Shown here piece after piece: positions 1-7,235 of a stretch of DNA of 7,235 bases (within the stretch, counting starts at the first letter, position 1; the number at the start of each line of letters is the position of its first letter). The notes beneath the pieces are model-generated. The model was not told the origin of the DNA. It did not search any database and saw only the letters and a list, made by a program, of their open reading frames with translations. Location: NCBI GenBank assembly GCA_905215395.1, contig CAJMQA010000177.1:1-7235 (forward strand). The letters are read 5' to 3'. The translations under genes were made by a program, and so were the position numbers. The stretch is from an uncultured bacterium (GTDB taxonomy: Bacteria; Bacteroidota; Bacteroidia; Bacteroidales; Marinifilaceae).

Positions 1-72
1 GGTATAGGTCCCCACCGCATTCCGGACATCGGCATAGAGATAAGCCTCGGTCTGGACATGAATTTTCTGAGC
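1..72 (-). other. Start of a further, unassigned segment of the same protein
   Basis: The last 24 visible residues (2388-2411) follow S4 directly. They begin A-Q-K-I-H-V-Q-T, a plausible first strand, but have no Cys where S1-S4 place their first one (about 12 residues in), and they continue V-R-N-A-V-G-T-Y-T. This may be a diverged S module or a different domain. Too little is visible to decide. The frame is still open at position 1, so the C-terminus, where a T9SS or gliding-type sorting domain might be expected, lies to the left of the window. Confidence 0.5.
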
Positions 73-3000
73 AGGTATCGGTAAAATCTTCAAACTATCC
101 TCCAATATTGACACTTCATTATCCATTCGCATTACACAACCGTCCAACGTATCCAGAGCCTCCACATAATAGCGGGCTCCTTCATTCGATAACTCAAATA
201 CGATCGGCTTACCCGTTCCGTAAAATACTGTATCTGTCAATACCTGAATACCATCTTCCCGGTAAATATCATAACGTATTCCACTCTGAGTTTCACCTTC
301 TATAGTAATTTCCTGCTTTCCATTATCTCCCGAGCAATAGTAACCTCCTCCCGAAACCAGAAATCCTGCAGGCGCTTTCTTCTCCACAACCGTTATATTT
401 CCCATTTCACGGCTACAACCATAAGCAGAAGTTGCCTGTACAGAATAGTACGTACCACCGATCTCACCACTGACTTTGTCCCAAAGGACGGATGCACCGC
501 TCAAAATCCGGCCTGTAGATACTCCGTTTCTCAACAAGGTATACTCACAGCCATCCTCCGTTTCTTCCAACTGCAATGCCACATCAGCTTCCATAAACTG
601 ACAATTGGTAGTATCGTCGTTAACAGCTGTCAGCCTGAATACTTTCGGATAAGGACGTTCCACCAGGGTATCTATCTCCCCGATTTGCAACTCACATCCC
701 GAAGTAGTGCTGACAGCCATAACACGATACATACCCTTGGCAAGATTACCCCAGGTCAGCTTTCCACCGTTACCGGGTATGGCCTGGCCGTAATCTGCCC
801 AGGTGCCCTCCTCGTTTTCTCTTTGGAGGGTATATGCAATGTCAGGGTTATTCTCACTTCCTTGTAAAGTCAGGCTACCACTAGTTTCCCCCGTACAGAT
901 CGGATCAGATACCACAAGATCAAATTGCGCAGGGGTAATATCCCGGACGATCTCAATATCTCCGTTCATCAGTGCCGTACACACTTTTCCATCTTCCGTA
1001 ATCACCGCCTGCACATAATAGGTTCCGTTAGTGATATAACCAAAACTCAATATTCCGCCTTCCTCCACATCTGCGCCATTCACCCGTTTCATTTCAACGG
1101 CAGTTCCATTACTCTGATACCTGAACAACTGGTAAACCGCATTCCGTTCAAAACCAGATAAAGTCACCTCACGCCCCTGCTCGTATCCGCAATATTTTCC
1201 ACTTCCTAAAACATCAAAAACCTTCGGAGTTATCACTGTCAATGCCGCACAAGTACTTTCCGACTTGAGGTTACAGCTATTCTGAATGTAACAGCAATAT
1301 ACTCCAGCCATAGAAGCATTTACCTGAGTCAGTTGCAAACGACGCTCTCGCGCATTGGCAATGACCTCTCCGTCCTTCGTCCAGGTATATTTTATATCTG
1401 CTTTTCCGGTAGCAGTTACCGTTATCGCAGTATTATCCCCAAGACACAAATACTGATCTTTACCGGTCAAATCTCCGGAAACAGCGAACCTCGCGGGCAT
1501 ATCTACCTGCAGGTTAATCTCATTACTCAGACGATCACCACATTCATTGGTCAGTTTTACATAGTAGCGACCGATATCAGAAGCAATAGCACTATCAATC
1601 TTCAGGGTATCGCTCAAACTACCCAATAGACGTCCGTCCGCAGAATCATGAATGGCTGCTCCCTTGAAATACCATTGACGGCTTACTTCACCGGCATCCG
1701 ATGTATATCCGACAACCATCCGGACAGGTTCTCCCTCACAATAGGAACTATTATCAAGGGCAATACTAGCCTTCAGAGAGGGCACCTCTTTCTTATGCAC
1801 CCGGAACTCTTTCATCAATTGAGGCTGACACGCGTTATAAGCATAACATTTGTATACTCCGGTATCCGCATAAGACAAAGAACTGATCGTATATTTCAAA
1901 GAAGTCTGACTGAGCCTGACATCCTGTTTCGTCCAGTAATAATGGGTAGTCGCTTCCGGAGAGACGATATTCTTAGACGCATCCAGTAACAATGTCCGTG
2001 TACCCAGACATAAAGTAGTATCGGTAAAACCGTAATTTACAAGCGGTTTCTCCTGCACATCCAGATAAAACAATTTAGTACCACGAATAGAATCGCATTT
2101 ATTCCATACCTTCCACAAGTAATATCCCTCATCAATTTCACTGGCCACTTCAATGTCATACCATGGATTCAAACTAGACGGCAAAACCCGTTTGTCCCGA
2201 ACATATCTTCCGTTCTTATCTACCTCTACCTGAATCAGGGTATATCCATAAGCACCTCCGCCCTCTGCTTCCGTCCACAAACGGATTTCACCACCCAGAC
2301 AAACCGCTGTATCCGCGTTCTGCCGTACTACTGACGGTCTTTGCCATACCTCCAGATAAGCCGTATCATAGACAGCCCCGCAAAGATTATAAGCCTCTAT
2401 CCTGTAATACCCTTCATCCGACTTCTTCAGCTCATTGATCTGATGATAAGCTTTATTATAGTCTTCCTCCGGCAATAGCTGTCCGAAGTTATCCGGAGTT
2501 GCAGAATAGTACCAACGGTAATTCGGATCTTTCCCTCCCGGCACAGATGCTACGGCCAGAAATTTTACCGTCGTAGCATTCTCACACTCATACACATCGT
2601 TCATTTTTCCGTTGATCACTGGGATAGTTCCCCTGACCAGATTTATCTCTTTACTGTCAGCCACTCCATATGAAGAGTACACCCGACAGCGGTAACGCCC
2701 TTCATCTTCCGGAAGAATCACCTTAAAATGGATCCTGTCAGTTCCCAGCCCGGTAATATGTCCGTCCAATGGCTCTGTTACCGGAACAAAATCCCGCTCA
2801 GTCTCACTGTATTGCTCCCAGGAATATTTTCCTTTGTTTTCGATCTCTTCTTTCTTCAGCACCTCCACCCAAAGTGTAGCCGTATCCTTGCCACAACCAA
2901 CAATTTCAGGACTCTGGTCAATAATCTGAGGCAAACCATTCGGCATAGTAAATCCATCCTCTTCACCTCCTGCATATCCGGCATTCGTACGTACAAAGAG

Positions 3001-6000
3001 ACGTCCGGTTTCCTGCAACTGGCATACGCCGGTCGCCTCCACCATATACTCTACAGACTTTTTCTGTCCTTTCAATACCAACGGATTCACATTCCGGTAC
3101 CAGATACCATCTACTCTCCAATTAACCACAGTCCCGGAAGCTACAGTCGCCGGTATAGAAATATCCTCCCCTTCTTTGATGGTATATACCTTCTGGATTT
3201 TCAATCCTTCTTTTATGACCTCCACTTCCAGGGTATCCTTGGTAAAACAATTTGCATCACTGACCGTAAGCACATAACGTCCTGAATTGGCAGGTTGCAC
3301 CGTGATGCTGCTATTCCTGTTATCCGTAACACCAACTCCCGTCCACAGATAAGTATACTCCCTCCCGGCAGTCAGAAGGCTCTGATCAGCCTGCAAGGTG
3401 AGACTGCTACCTTCACAAATCTTATTTGAAGATGATAAAATTTTCGTTACCGGCATAGCAATCACCTCCAATGGCACTTCTTCAGATAAACGGGTTTTAT
3501 TATTACTGACATCTGTCACTTCACAATAATAACTTCCTGCATCTTCCGGACTGGTTTTTTCTATTCTATAGGTCTGTTCTGTAGACAATACCGTCGGATT
3601 ACCGGATTTCTTCCACGCATAACGGTAAAAATCATTCCCCACCACTTCTACAGTAAACACGGAAGTTGCCCCCTCACATACCCACTCGGTAGAAATCACT
3701 TTCCGGATATAAAAACTACTTCCGGAAACACTGAAACCATCATCGTTAGCAGCCTCACCAATTCCCGCCGTAAAGGAACGGGGATCCTTCAGGAATACAA
3801 AACAGGTATCCGTTTTCCGGCAACCATCCTCTTCCATTTCAACCACCACACTGCAATCCTGGAATATATTGATATTGGCGGTATCTTTTTTCCCAACCTT
3901 CAAGGTATTGTCAACATACCAATTTACATTGTTCTTTTTGGGATTTTCCACTACAAACTGCTGTACACCTCTGGCAGGAACACTCAACGTCCGCCTGATG
4001 TGGACTTCCGGTCCCCAGACTACTACCGAGGCCGTATCATAAGTCGTACAAGTACCATTGGTGACCTTCAGAATATAATCACAGCTCTCCGTCGGATTCG
4101 CAGAAGTCCGGTAAAGCGAAGGCACAGCAATACCTGCCCCACTCCATTCATAAGTATATACATCTGTATAAGGATATTTTCCGACCTCTGTCTGACTGGC
4201 ATCCAGATTTATATTTGCATTGTAACAAACCACAGTCCCATCCAGAGGTGAAGAAATCTGAGCTTTCGGTCCCGGTACAACCGACAGACTGACGGTATCC
4301 GAATAATAAACTTTACTAGCATCCGTAGAAGCCAGGTCAACAGCCACACAATAATAACGTCCGGAATCGCTTAACTCACATTGCTCGATCACTAAATTTT
4401 TCTTCGTAGAAATCACTTTCAGAGAACCTACTTTTCTCCATTGATAAGACAGCAGCCTTTCTGCCAAACCATCCACCAATGTGCGGAAGATCCGTGTCCC
4501 CCGGCAAAAGCGGGTCTCCCCATCTTTCTGCCGCACATCAACCTGCGGCATAGAAAGGTCAAAACCATCATCAGCCCCTTCTCCGGTCCGGAAGGTTACC
4601 GGATTCTTTATATATACAAATGCCGTATCATATCCGGAACAGGTACCCCCTTCTACGTCCATGACAATCTCGGCCACCACCCTGCAATTATTTTTCACAT
4701 TCAGCCGTCCGATATCAGAATTCGACAATACCCTGTTGTTATCAATATACCAGTTCAACCGGGTTTCCGCCTTTTTCTCAGGCTTCAGCTCAACTAACTT
4801 TGCCGCATTCAGATGGATCTGATCCGGAATGATAATTTCAGGCCGGTTCATGTTGAGGTAAACAGTATCCGTACTCTTACAATCATTTCCACTCTCGCTG
4901 ACCCGAACGATATATCTTTCTCCTTTCGGGACGAATGTCACTGTCTTGCCAGTCAGACCGTCAGCCCCTTCGCCAAACCACTCATAATTATAATTCACCC
5001 CAGGTTTTCCATCTTCACTGGCAGAAGCATCCAATGTTACCTTCACACCGTTACAGATATCCGCACCATCTGCAGGACTACCAATTTTTGCCCGTGGACC
5101 TTCCCGGAAGGTAACACTGGCCGTATCGGAGAACATGATCCGTTTTACCGGATCCGGTTCCAACAGATTCTCAACGATACAATAATAATCCCCCTCTACG
5201 GTACTAACGGCGTCTGGCACAACATAATTTTTCTCTTCGCCCAGGACCTGGCTGTCCTGTCCAACCTTATACCATTTGTAGCGGAACAATCCGTCTCCAT
5301 ATACTTGCAAATTAATAGTCAAAACATTCGAGGCACAGACAGATAAATCTTTCGGACTGACTTTCACAGAAGGCAGTACCACAGAAACATCGAAACCGTC
5401 ATCATCCCCTCCCTGGACAACATACAAATCTTTATTCCTGATGACTACATCACAGGTATCATATTCCGAACATCCACCCACTGTAGCCTTCACCACTACC
5501 TGACAGTTTTCGCTCAGGTGCAGAAGATCGCTATCTGAAACGGCTCCATTTACAAACCATTCCAGACCCGCCCCTTCAGGATTATAAACCCTGAAACGGT
5601 AATCCTGAGGCTTCGGCAGTACCAGGCGGGAAATAATTTCAACCTGAACCCGCTTGACAGCAACGGCAACAGAAGCAGTATCAGCACACTTGGTCACCGG
5701 ATCAGAAACCTCTACGATATAAAAAGCGTCATTTTCAGGAGCCACGAACAGCCGGGATGTCGTTATTCCCTCAGCCCCCGGACCACTCCATTTATACTGA
5801 AAAGGAGTCCCTGTCTCATTGGAGTCCTCCGTCACACTGGCATCCAGATGTACTTTTTCCCCATAACATATCTGGGAACTGGATAAAGGAGCTATGGTAG
5901 CCATAGGTCCTTTGATTACAACCACAGTGACAGTTCCGGAAGTAAGCACCGGTGCTTCACCGGGATCAGCATCTGCTCTCACAACCTTACAAACATAAGA

Positions 6001-7235
6001 ACCCGCATCCCGGTCACCACTCTCAGGAATCACATAACGGCGCCCTACATATACAGGCTGTATCCCCTCATCTTTATACCATTTATAGACATATCCCGGA
6101 TAGCCCACGTCCTTTACTGCCATGGCAATCTCATGCCCACGACACACTGTGATCAGATGTTTTTCTACCTCCAGAGAAGGTTTCGACTCAGCAAATCCAT
6201 CGTCAATTCCAGAAGCAAAAAGATCTTTATTTTTCACAAACACCTCACAGACAGCACTATCCCGGCAATGTGCCGATTCCACGACAGCAACCACCCTGGA
6301 ATTGCCATCGATCTGAAGATTAGTCAACGGCTCAACAGACCTTCCCTTCAGACTATTGTTCACATACCAGGAGACCGGGCTTTCCCTGGTCGCTACAGTA
6401 AAAGGTACCATCCCCCCAGCCTTCAGTAACATGGTGGAAGCCATATCGATCTGTAAGCGCGTCACAGCAACACTCATCGTATCTGAACTCTGACAATCTC
6501 CATTGGAAACCGTCAGGCGATACTGACCGGGCTCTTCCACCTTCAATAGCAAAGTGGAAGAGGTAGCCTCTTCTGCAATTCCCGGACCAGTCCAGCGATA
6601 AGTATATCCCGGAGCCACCGGCTGAGCATGCAATATCAGATCATCACCATAACACAGATCATCACCGCTTTCGGAAATAATGTCTGCGACAATACCAGTC
6701 CGCACTGCCAATTCCAGTGTATCGGAATAGAAAAATCCACTTTCCTGAAAATGTTCAGCCCGGCAAAAGTATTCCCCATTATAGGTTGCATCGCAGTTCT
6801 GTATCTGATAAGTCATCGTCCGGGAAACCTCCTGATCTCCACTGGCAGTAATTCTGAACCATCTATAATTGGTGTATCCCGTATTGTCTTTCTGCAATTG
6901 CATCACAATGTCTTCCGTCGGACAGGGATTCATATAATTTTCCAGTACCTTCAGTTTCTTTCTGGACTGTGCAAATCCGTCATCCCCGCTCTGACCAGTT
7001 TTAAAGGAGAGCTGTTCCTTGACGAATACCAACATGGTATCCCGGGCATAGCACCCTTCTTCCCGGATTTCCGCCACCACCTGTCCGGTTCCCGGAATAT
7101 TCAGGATCACACTGTCTTTATTGGTGGTCTGTACCTTGCTCCCATTTACATACCAGACCACCTCAACTGCCGGATTTTCCCTCCAGGCAGACAGTTTCAC
7201 CTCCTGTTGTTCAGGCAGGCTCAATAAATCAGGTA
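1..7235 (-). CDS. Giant Ig-like/PKD-like repeat surface protein, internal fragment
   Basis: The minus-strand frame starting at 7233 translates without a stop to position 1, giving 2411 residues; both termini lie outside the window. I read the whole frame and found coherent beta-sandwich repeats throughout: five and a fraction Ig/PKD-like/W-Y-V-N triads (residues 1-1428), six Ig-like domains (about 1431-2003), four modules with a C...G-T-Y...G-C pattern (2004-2387), and the start of another segment. Regularly placed Cys pairs, few hydrophobic stretches and no membrane segment point to an extracytoplasmic protein. Very large proteins of this build in Bacteroidota are commonly T9SS-exported adhesins or gliding-related surface proteins. 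Here that is an inference, because neither the signal peptide nor the C-terminal sorting domain is in view. No catalytic motif was seen. No frameshift or internal stop was found, so the gene looks intact. The coding call is very secure; the adhesin role is probable only. Confidence 0.96.
73..1224 (-). repeat. Four tandem C...G-T-Y...G-C modules (S1-S4)
   Basis: Residues 2004-2387 are four modules of about 92-99 residues: S1 1224-931, S2 930-646, S3 645-370 and S4 369-73. Each starts with a strand such as K-V-F or A-x-F, then a first Cys (2015, 2113, 2211, 2300). A strand with Y-x-L or Y-x-I follows (Y-Q-L, Y-T-L, Y-T-L, Y-D-I). Each ends in a G-T-Y-like strand (N-G-T-Y-Y-V-Q-A, K-G-M-Y-R-V-M-A, G-G-T-Y-Y-S-V-Q-A, G-A-R-Y-Y-V-E-A), a second Cys (2085, 2180, 2273, 2366; G-C in S2-S4, V-C in S1) and a final beta strand. 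This resembles modules common near the C-terminal half of giant Bacteroidota proteins (recalled consensus Y-C-x-G...G-T-Y-x-V-x-A). A precise family name is not claimed. Confidence 0.78.
1225..2943 (-). repeat. Six tandem Ig-like domains without hinges
   Basis: Residues about 1431-2003 form six Ig-like domains of about 87-104 residues, separated by short Pro-containing linkers. They are Ig1 2943-2632, Ig2 2631-2341, Ig3 2340-2050, Ig4 2049-1789, Ig5 1788-1501 and Ig6 1500-1225. Each starts with a Cys-containing strand (Cys1447, 1550, 1645, 1742, 1832, 1930) and ends with a G-x-Y motif (D-E-G-R-Y, D-E-G-Y-Y, D-E-G-Y-Y, D-T-G-V-Y, D-I-G-R-Y, M-A-G-V-Y). Ig2-Ig6 then carry N-x-C (Cys1618, 1713, 1802, 1898, 1987), as is common in Bacteroidota Ig-like repeats. 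Ig1 has the classical Y-R-C (Cys1516) instead. Ig3 lacks an obvious core Trp in strand C, and Ig6 is Cys-rich (1980, 1981, 1987, 1995). They are probably spacer or adhesive domains. Confidence 0.82.
2950..3732 (-). repeat. Triad repeat T5 (last triad; diverged third module)
   Basis: This 261-residue triad spans residues 1168-1428. The Ig-like module (1168-1261; 3732-3451) has Cys1186, Y-A-W-K-K at Trp1207, and D-A-G-S-Y-Y-C at Cys1237. The PKD-like module (1262-1343; 3450-3205) has Cys1273 in I-C-E-G, Y-L-W-T-G-V-G, and Cys1329 before T-K-D-T. The third module (1344-1428; 3204-2950) is the most divergent: W-R-V-D-G replaces W-Y-V-N/D, only one Cys (1404) remains, and the usual D-T after it is E-T. 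The hinge is E-E-D-G-F. It is the boundary unit before the plain Ig array. Confidence 0.85.
3733..4560 (-). repeat. Triad repeat T4 (Ig-like + PKD-like + W-Y-V-N + hinge)
   Basis: This 276-residue triad spans residues 892-1167. The Ig-like module (892-988; 4560-4270) has Cys910, Y-Q-W-R-K at Trp932, and D-S-G-R-Y-Y-C at Cys962, with an extra Cys952. The PKD-like module (989-1074; 4269-4012) has Cys1003, L-D-A-S, Y-E-W-S-G-A-G, and Cys1062 before T-T-Y-D-T-A-S. The third module (1075-1167; 4011-3733) has N-W-Y-V-D-N at Trp1105 and Cys1127, 1138 and 1144 in the same three-Cys layout as T2. The hinge is N-D-D-G-F. Confidence 0.87.
4561..5391 (-). repeat. Triad repeat T3 (Ig-like + PKD-like + W-Y-V-N + hinge)
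   Basis: This 277-residue triad spans residues 615-891. The Ig-like module (615-712; 5391-5098) has Cys633, R-Y-K-W-Y-K at Trp654, and E-G-D-Y-Y-C at Cys685. The PKD-like module (713-797; 5097-4843) has Cys727 in D-I-C-N-G, L-D-A-S, Y-E-W-F-G-E-G at Trp752, and Cys785 before K-S-T-D-T-V. The third module (798-891; 4842-4561) has N-W-Y-I-D-N-N at Trp828, Cys850 in N-C-R-V-V-A-E-I and Cys865 in C-S-G-Y-D-T. The third Cys seen in T2 and T4 is Ala here. It ends in A-D-D-G-F. Confidence 0.87.
5392..6192 (-). repeat. Triad repeat T2 (Ig-like + PKD-like + W-Y-V-N + hinge)
   Basis: This 267-residue triad spans residues 348-614. The Ig-like module (348-442; 6192-5908) has Cys364, Y-K-W-Y-K with Trp386, and the classic D-A-G-S-Y-V-C ending at Cys415. 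The PKD-like module (443-528; 5907-5650) has Cys456 in I-C-Y-G-E-K, L-D-A-S, Y-K-W-S-G-P-G, and Cys516 before A-D-T-A-S-V. The third module (529-614; 5649-5392) has E-W-F-V-N-G at Trp559, and three Cys (577, 588, 594) in C-Q-V-V-V and G-C-S-E-Y-D-T-C. The hinge is D-D-D-G-F-D, the most acidic in the window. Confidence 0.87.
6193..6972 (-). repeat. Triad repeat T1 (Ig-like + PKD-like + W-Y-V-N + hinge)
   Basis: This complete 260-residue triad spans residues 88-347. The Ig-like module (88-180; 6972-6694) has Cys104, core Trp125 and Cys157 in G-E-Y-F-C, with an extra Cys147. The PKD-like module (181-259; 6693-6457) has Cys194 in L-C-Y-G-D-D, the motif Y-R-W-T-G-P-G around Trp214, and Cys247 just before S-S-D-T. 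The third module (260-347; 6456-6193) has W-Y-V-N-N at Trp289, Cys323 and Cys329, then V-F-V-K-N. The first Cys of the T2 and T4 pattern is missing. The triad ends with I-D-D-G-F at 6193-6207. Module order and spacing match T2-T5, which supports one duplicated unit. Confidence 0.85.
6973..7233 (-). repeat. Triad repeat T0 (partial): W-Y-V-N module and hinge
   Basis: Residues 1-87 are the final third of a triad whose Ig-like and PKD-like modules lie beyond the right edge. The core is V-V-W-Y-V-N-G (Trp27). It is followed by a strand reading Q-V-V-A-E-I, a Cys at 61 in the context E-G-C-Y-A-R-D-T, and a V-F-V-K strand. It closes with the acidic hinge G-D-D-G-F at residues 83-87 (6973-6987). The first Cys seen in the equivalent modules of T2, T3 and T4 is absent here. 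Its presence shows that the triad array continues upstream of the window, so the number of triads is at least six. Confidence 0.85.

Noticed and set aside
1648..1989. Plus-strand ORF of 113 codons, and the other short plus-strand ORFs
   Set aside because: All overlap the continuous minus-strand coding frame and have low-complexity, non-domain translations.
2728..3285. Plus-strand ORF of 185 codons
   Set aside because: It is a shadow of the T5/Ig1 border; the minus-strand frame is continuous and shows repeat motifs here.
2480..4380. Frequent TCCGGA palindromes
   Set aside because: They arise from frequent TCC, CCG and GGA codons encoding Ser-Gly and Pro-containing turns; no regular spacing or flanking conservation was seen.
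4813..5346. Plus-strand ORF of 177 codons
   Set aside because: It is antisense to the Ig-like and PKD-like modules of T3, with no domain or convincing ribosome binding context.
3733..5409. Possible CRISPR-like or regulatory direct repeats at the D-D-G-F coding sites
   Set aside because: The shared DNA is only about 11 bases, spaced about 800 bases apart and in frame with a conserved peptide; it reflects protein constraint.
6628..7227. Plus-strand ORF of 199 codons
   Set aside because: It is antisense to the W-Y-V-N module of T0 and the Ig-like and PKD-like modules of T1, has no recognisable domain, and is rich in His, Ile, Pro and Ser as expected from reading a biased gene backwards.
1..7235. 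Internal start codons on the minus strand as possible separate genes
   Set aside because: Several in-frame Met codons exist, but no stop precedes any of them and all fall inside recognisable modules.

Overview
The window is one uninterrupted reading frame on the minus strand. It is open from the first complete codon (7233-7231) to the last (3-1): 2411 codons with no stop, and neither the true start nor the true stop is inside. Residue numbers below count from 7233 downward, so residue n lies at 7236-3n to 7234-3n. The window has no intergenic DNA and no sign of an RNA gene, promoter, terminator or mobile element. The plus strand carries only antisense shadow ORFs.

The product is a giant, modular, Cys-containing protein built of all-beta immunoglobulin-like and PKD-like modules. 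Such proteins are typical of Bacteroidota, where they are usually exported as surface adhesins and often end in a type IX secretion (T9SS) or gliding-motility-associated C-terminal domain. That end would lie beyond position 1 and is not visible. The module style, moderate GC and frequent CGG, GGA and CCG codons suggest Bacteroidales or a relative. Genus cannot be decided from this window.

The layout, read N to C (high to low coordinates), has three zones. Zone 1 (7233-2950) is a higher-order tandem repeat: five complete triads and the end of a sixth. Each triad is a canonical Ig-like module with a Cys pair and a core Trp, then a PKD-like module with a Cys pair and a Y-x-W-x-G-x-G motif, then a third module centred on W-Y-V-N/D-N/G. 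Each ends in an acidic D-D-G-F hinge, and hinges recur every 260-277 residues. Zone 2 (2943-1225) is six tandem Ig-like domains without hinges. Zone 3 (1224-73) is four tandem modules of about 92-99 residues, with a Cys near the start and a G-T-Y-x-V-x-A / G-C motif near the end. The last 24 residues (72-1) begin something that looks different.

The likely job is a long surface stalk or adhesin, with the triads as an extended rod. The ligand cannot be inferred. The main novelty candidates are the triad super-repeat with its acidic hinge and the W-Y-V-N module, which I cannot assign to a named family.
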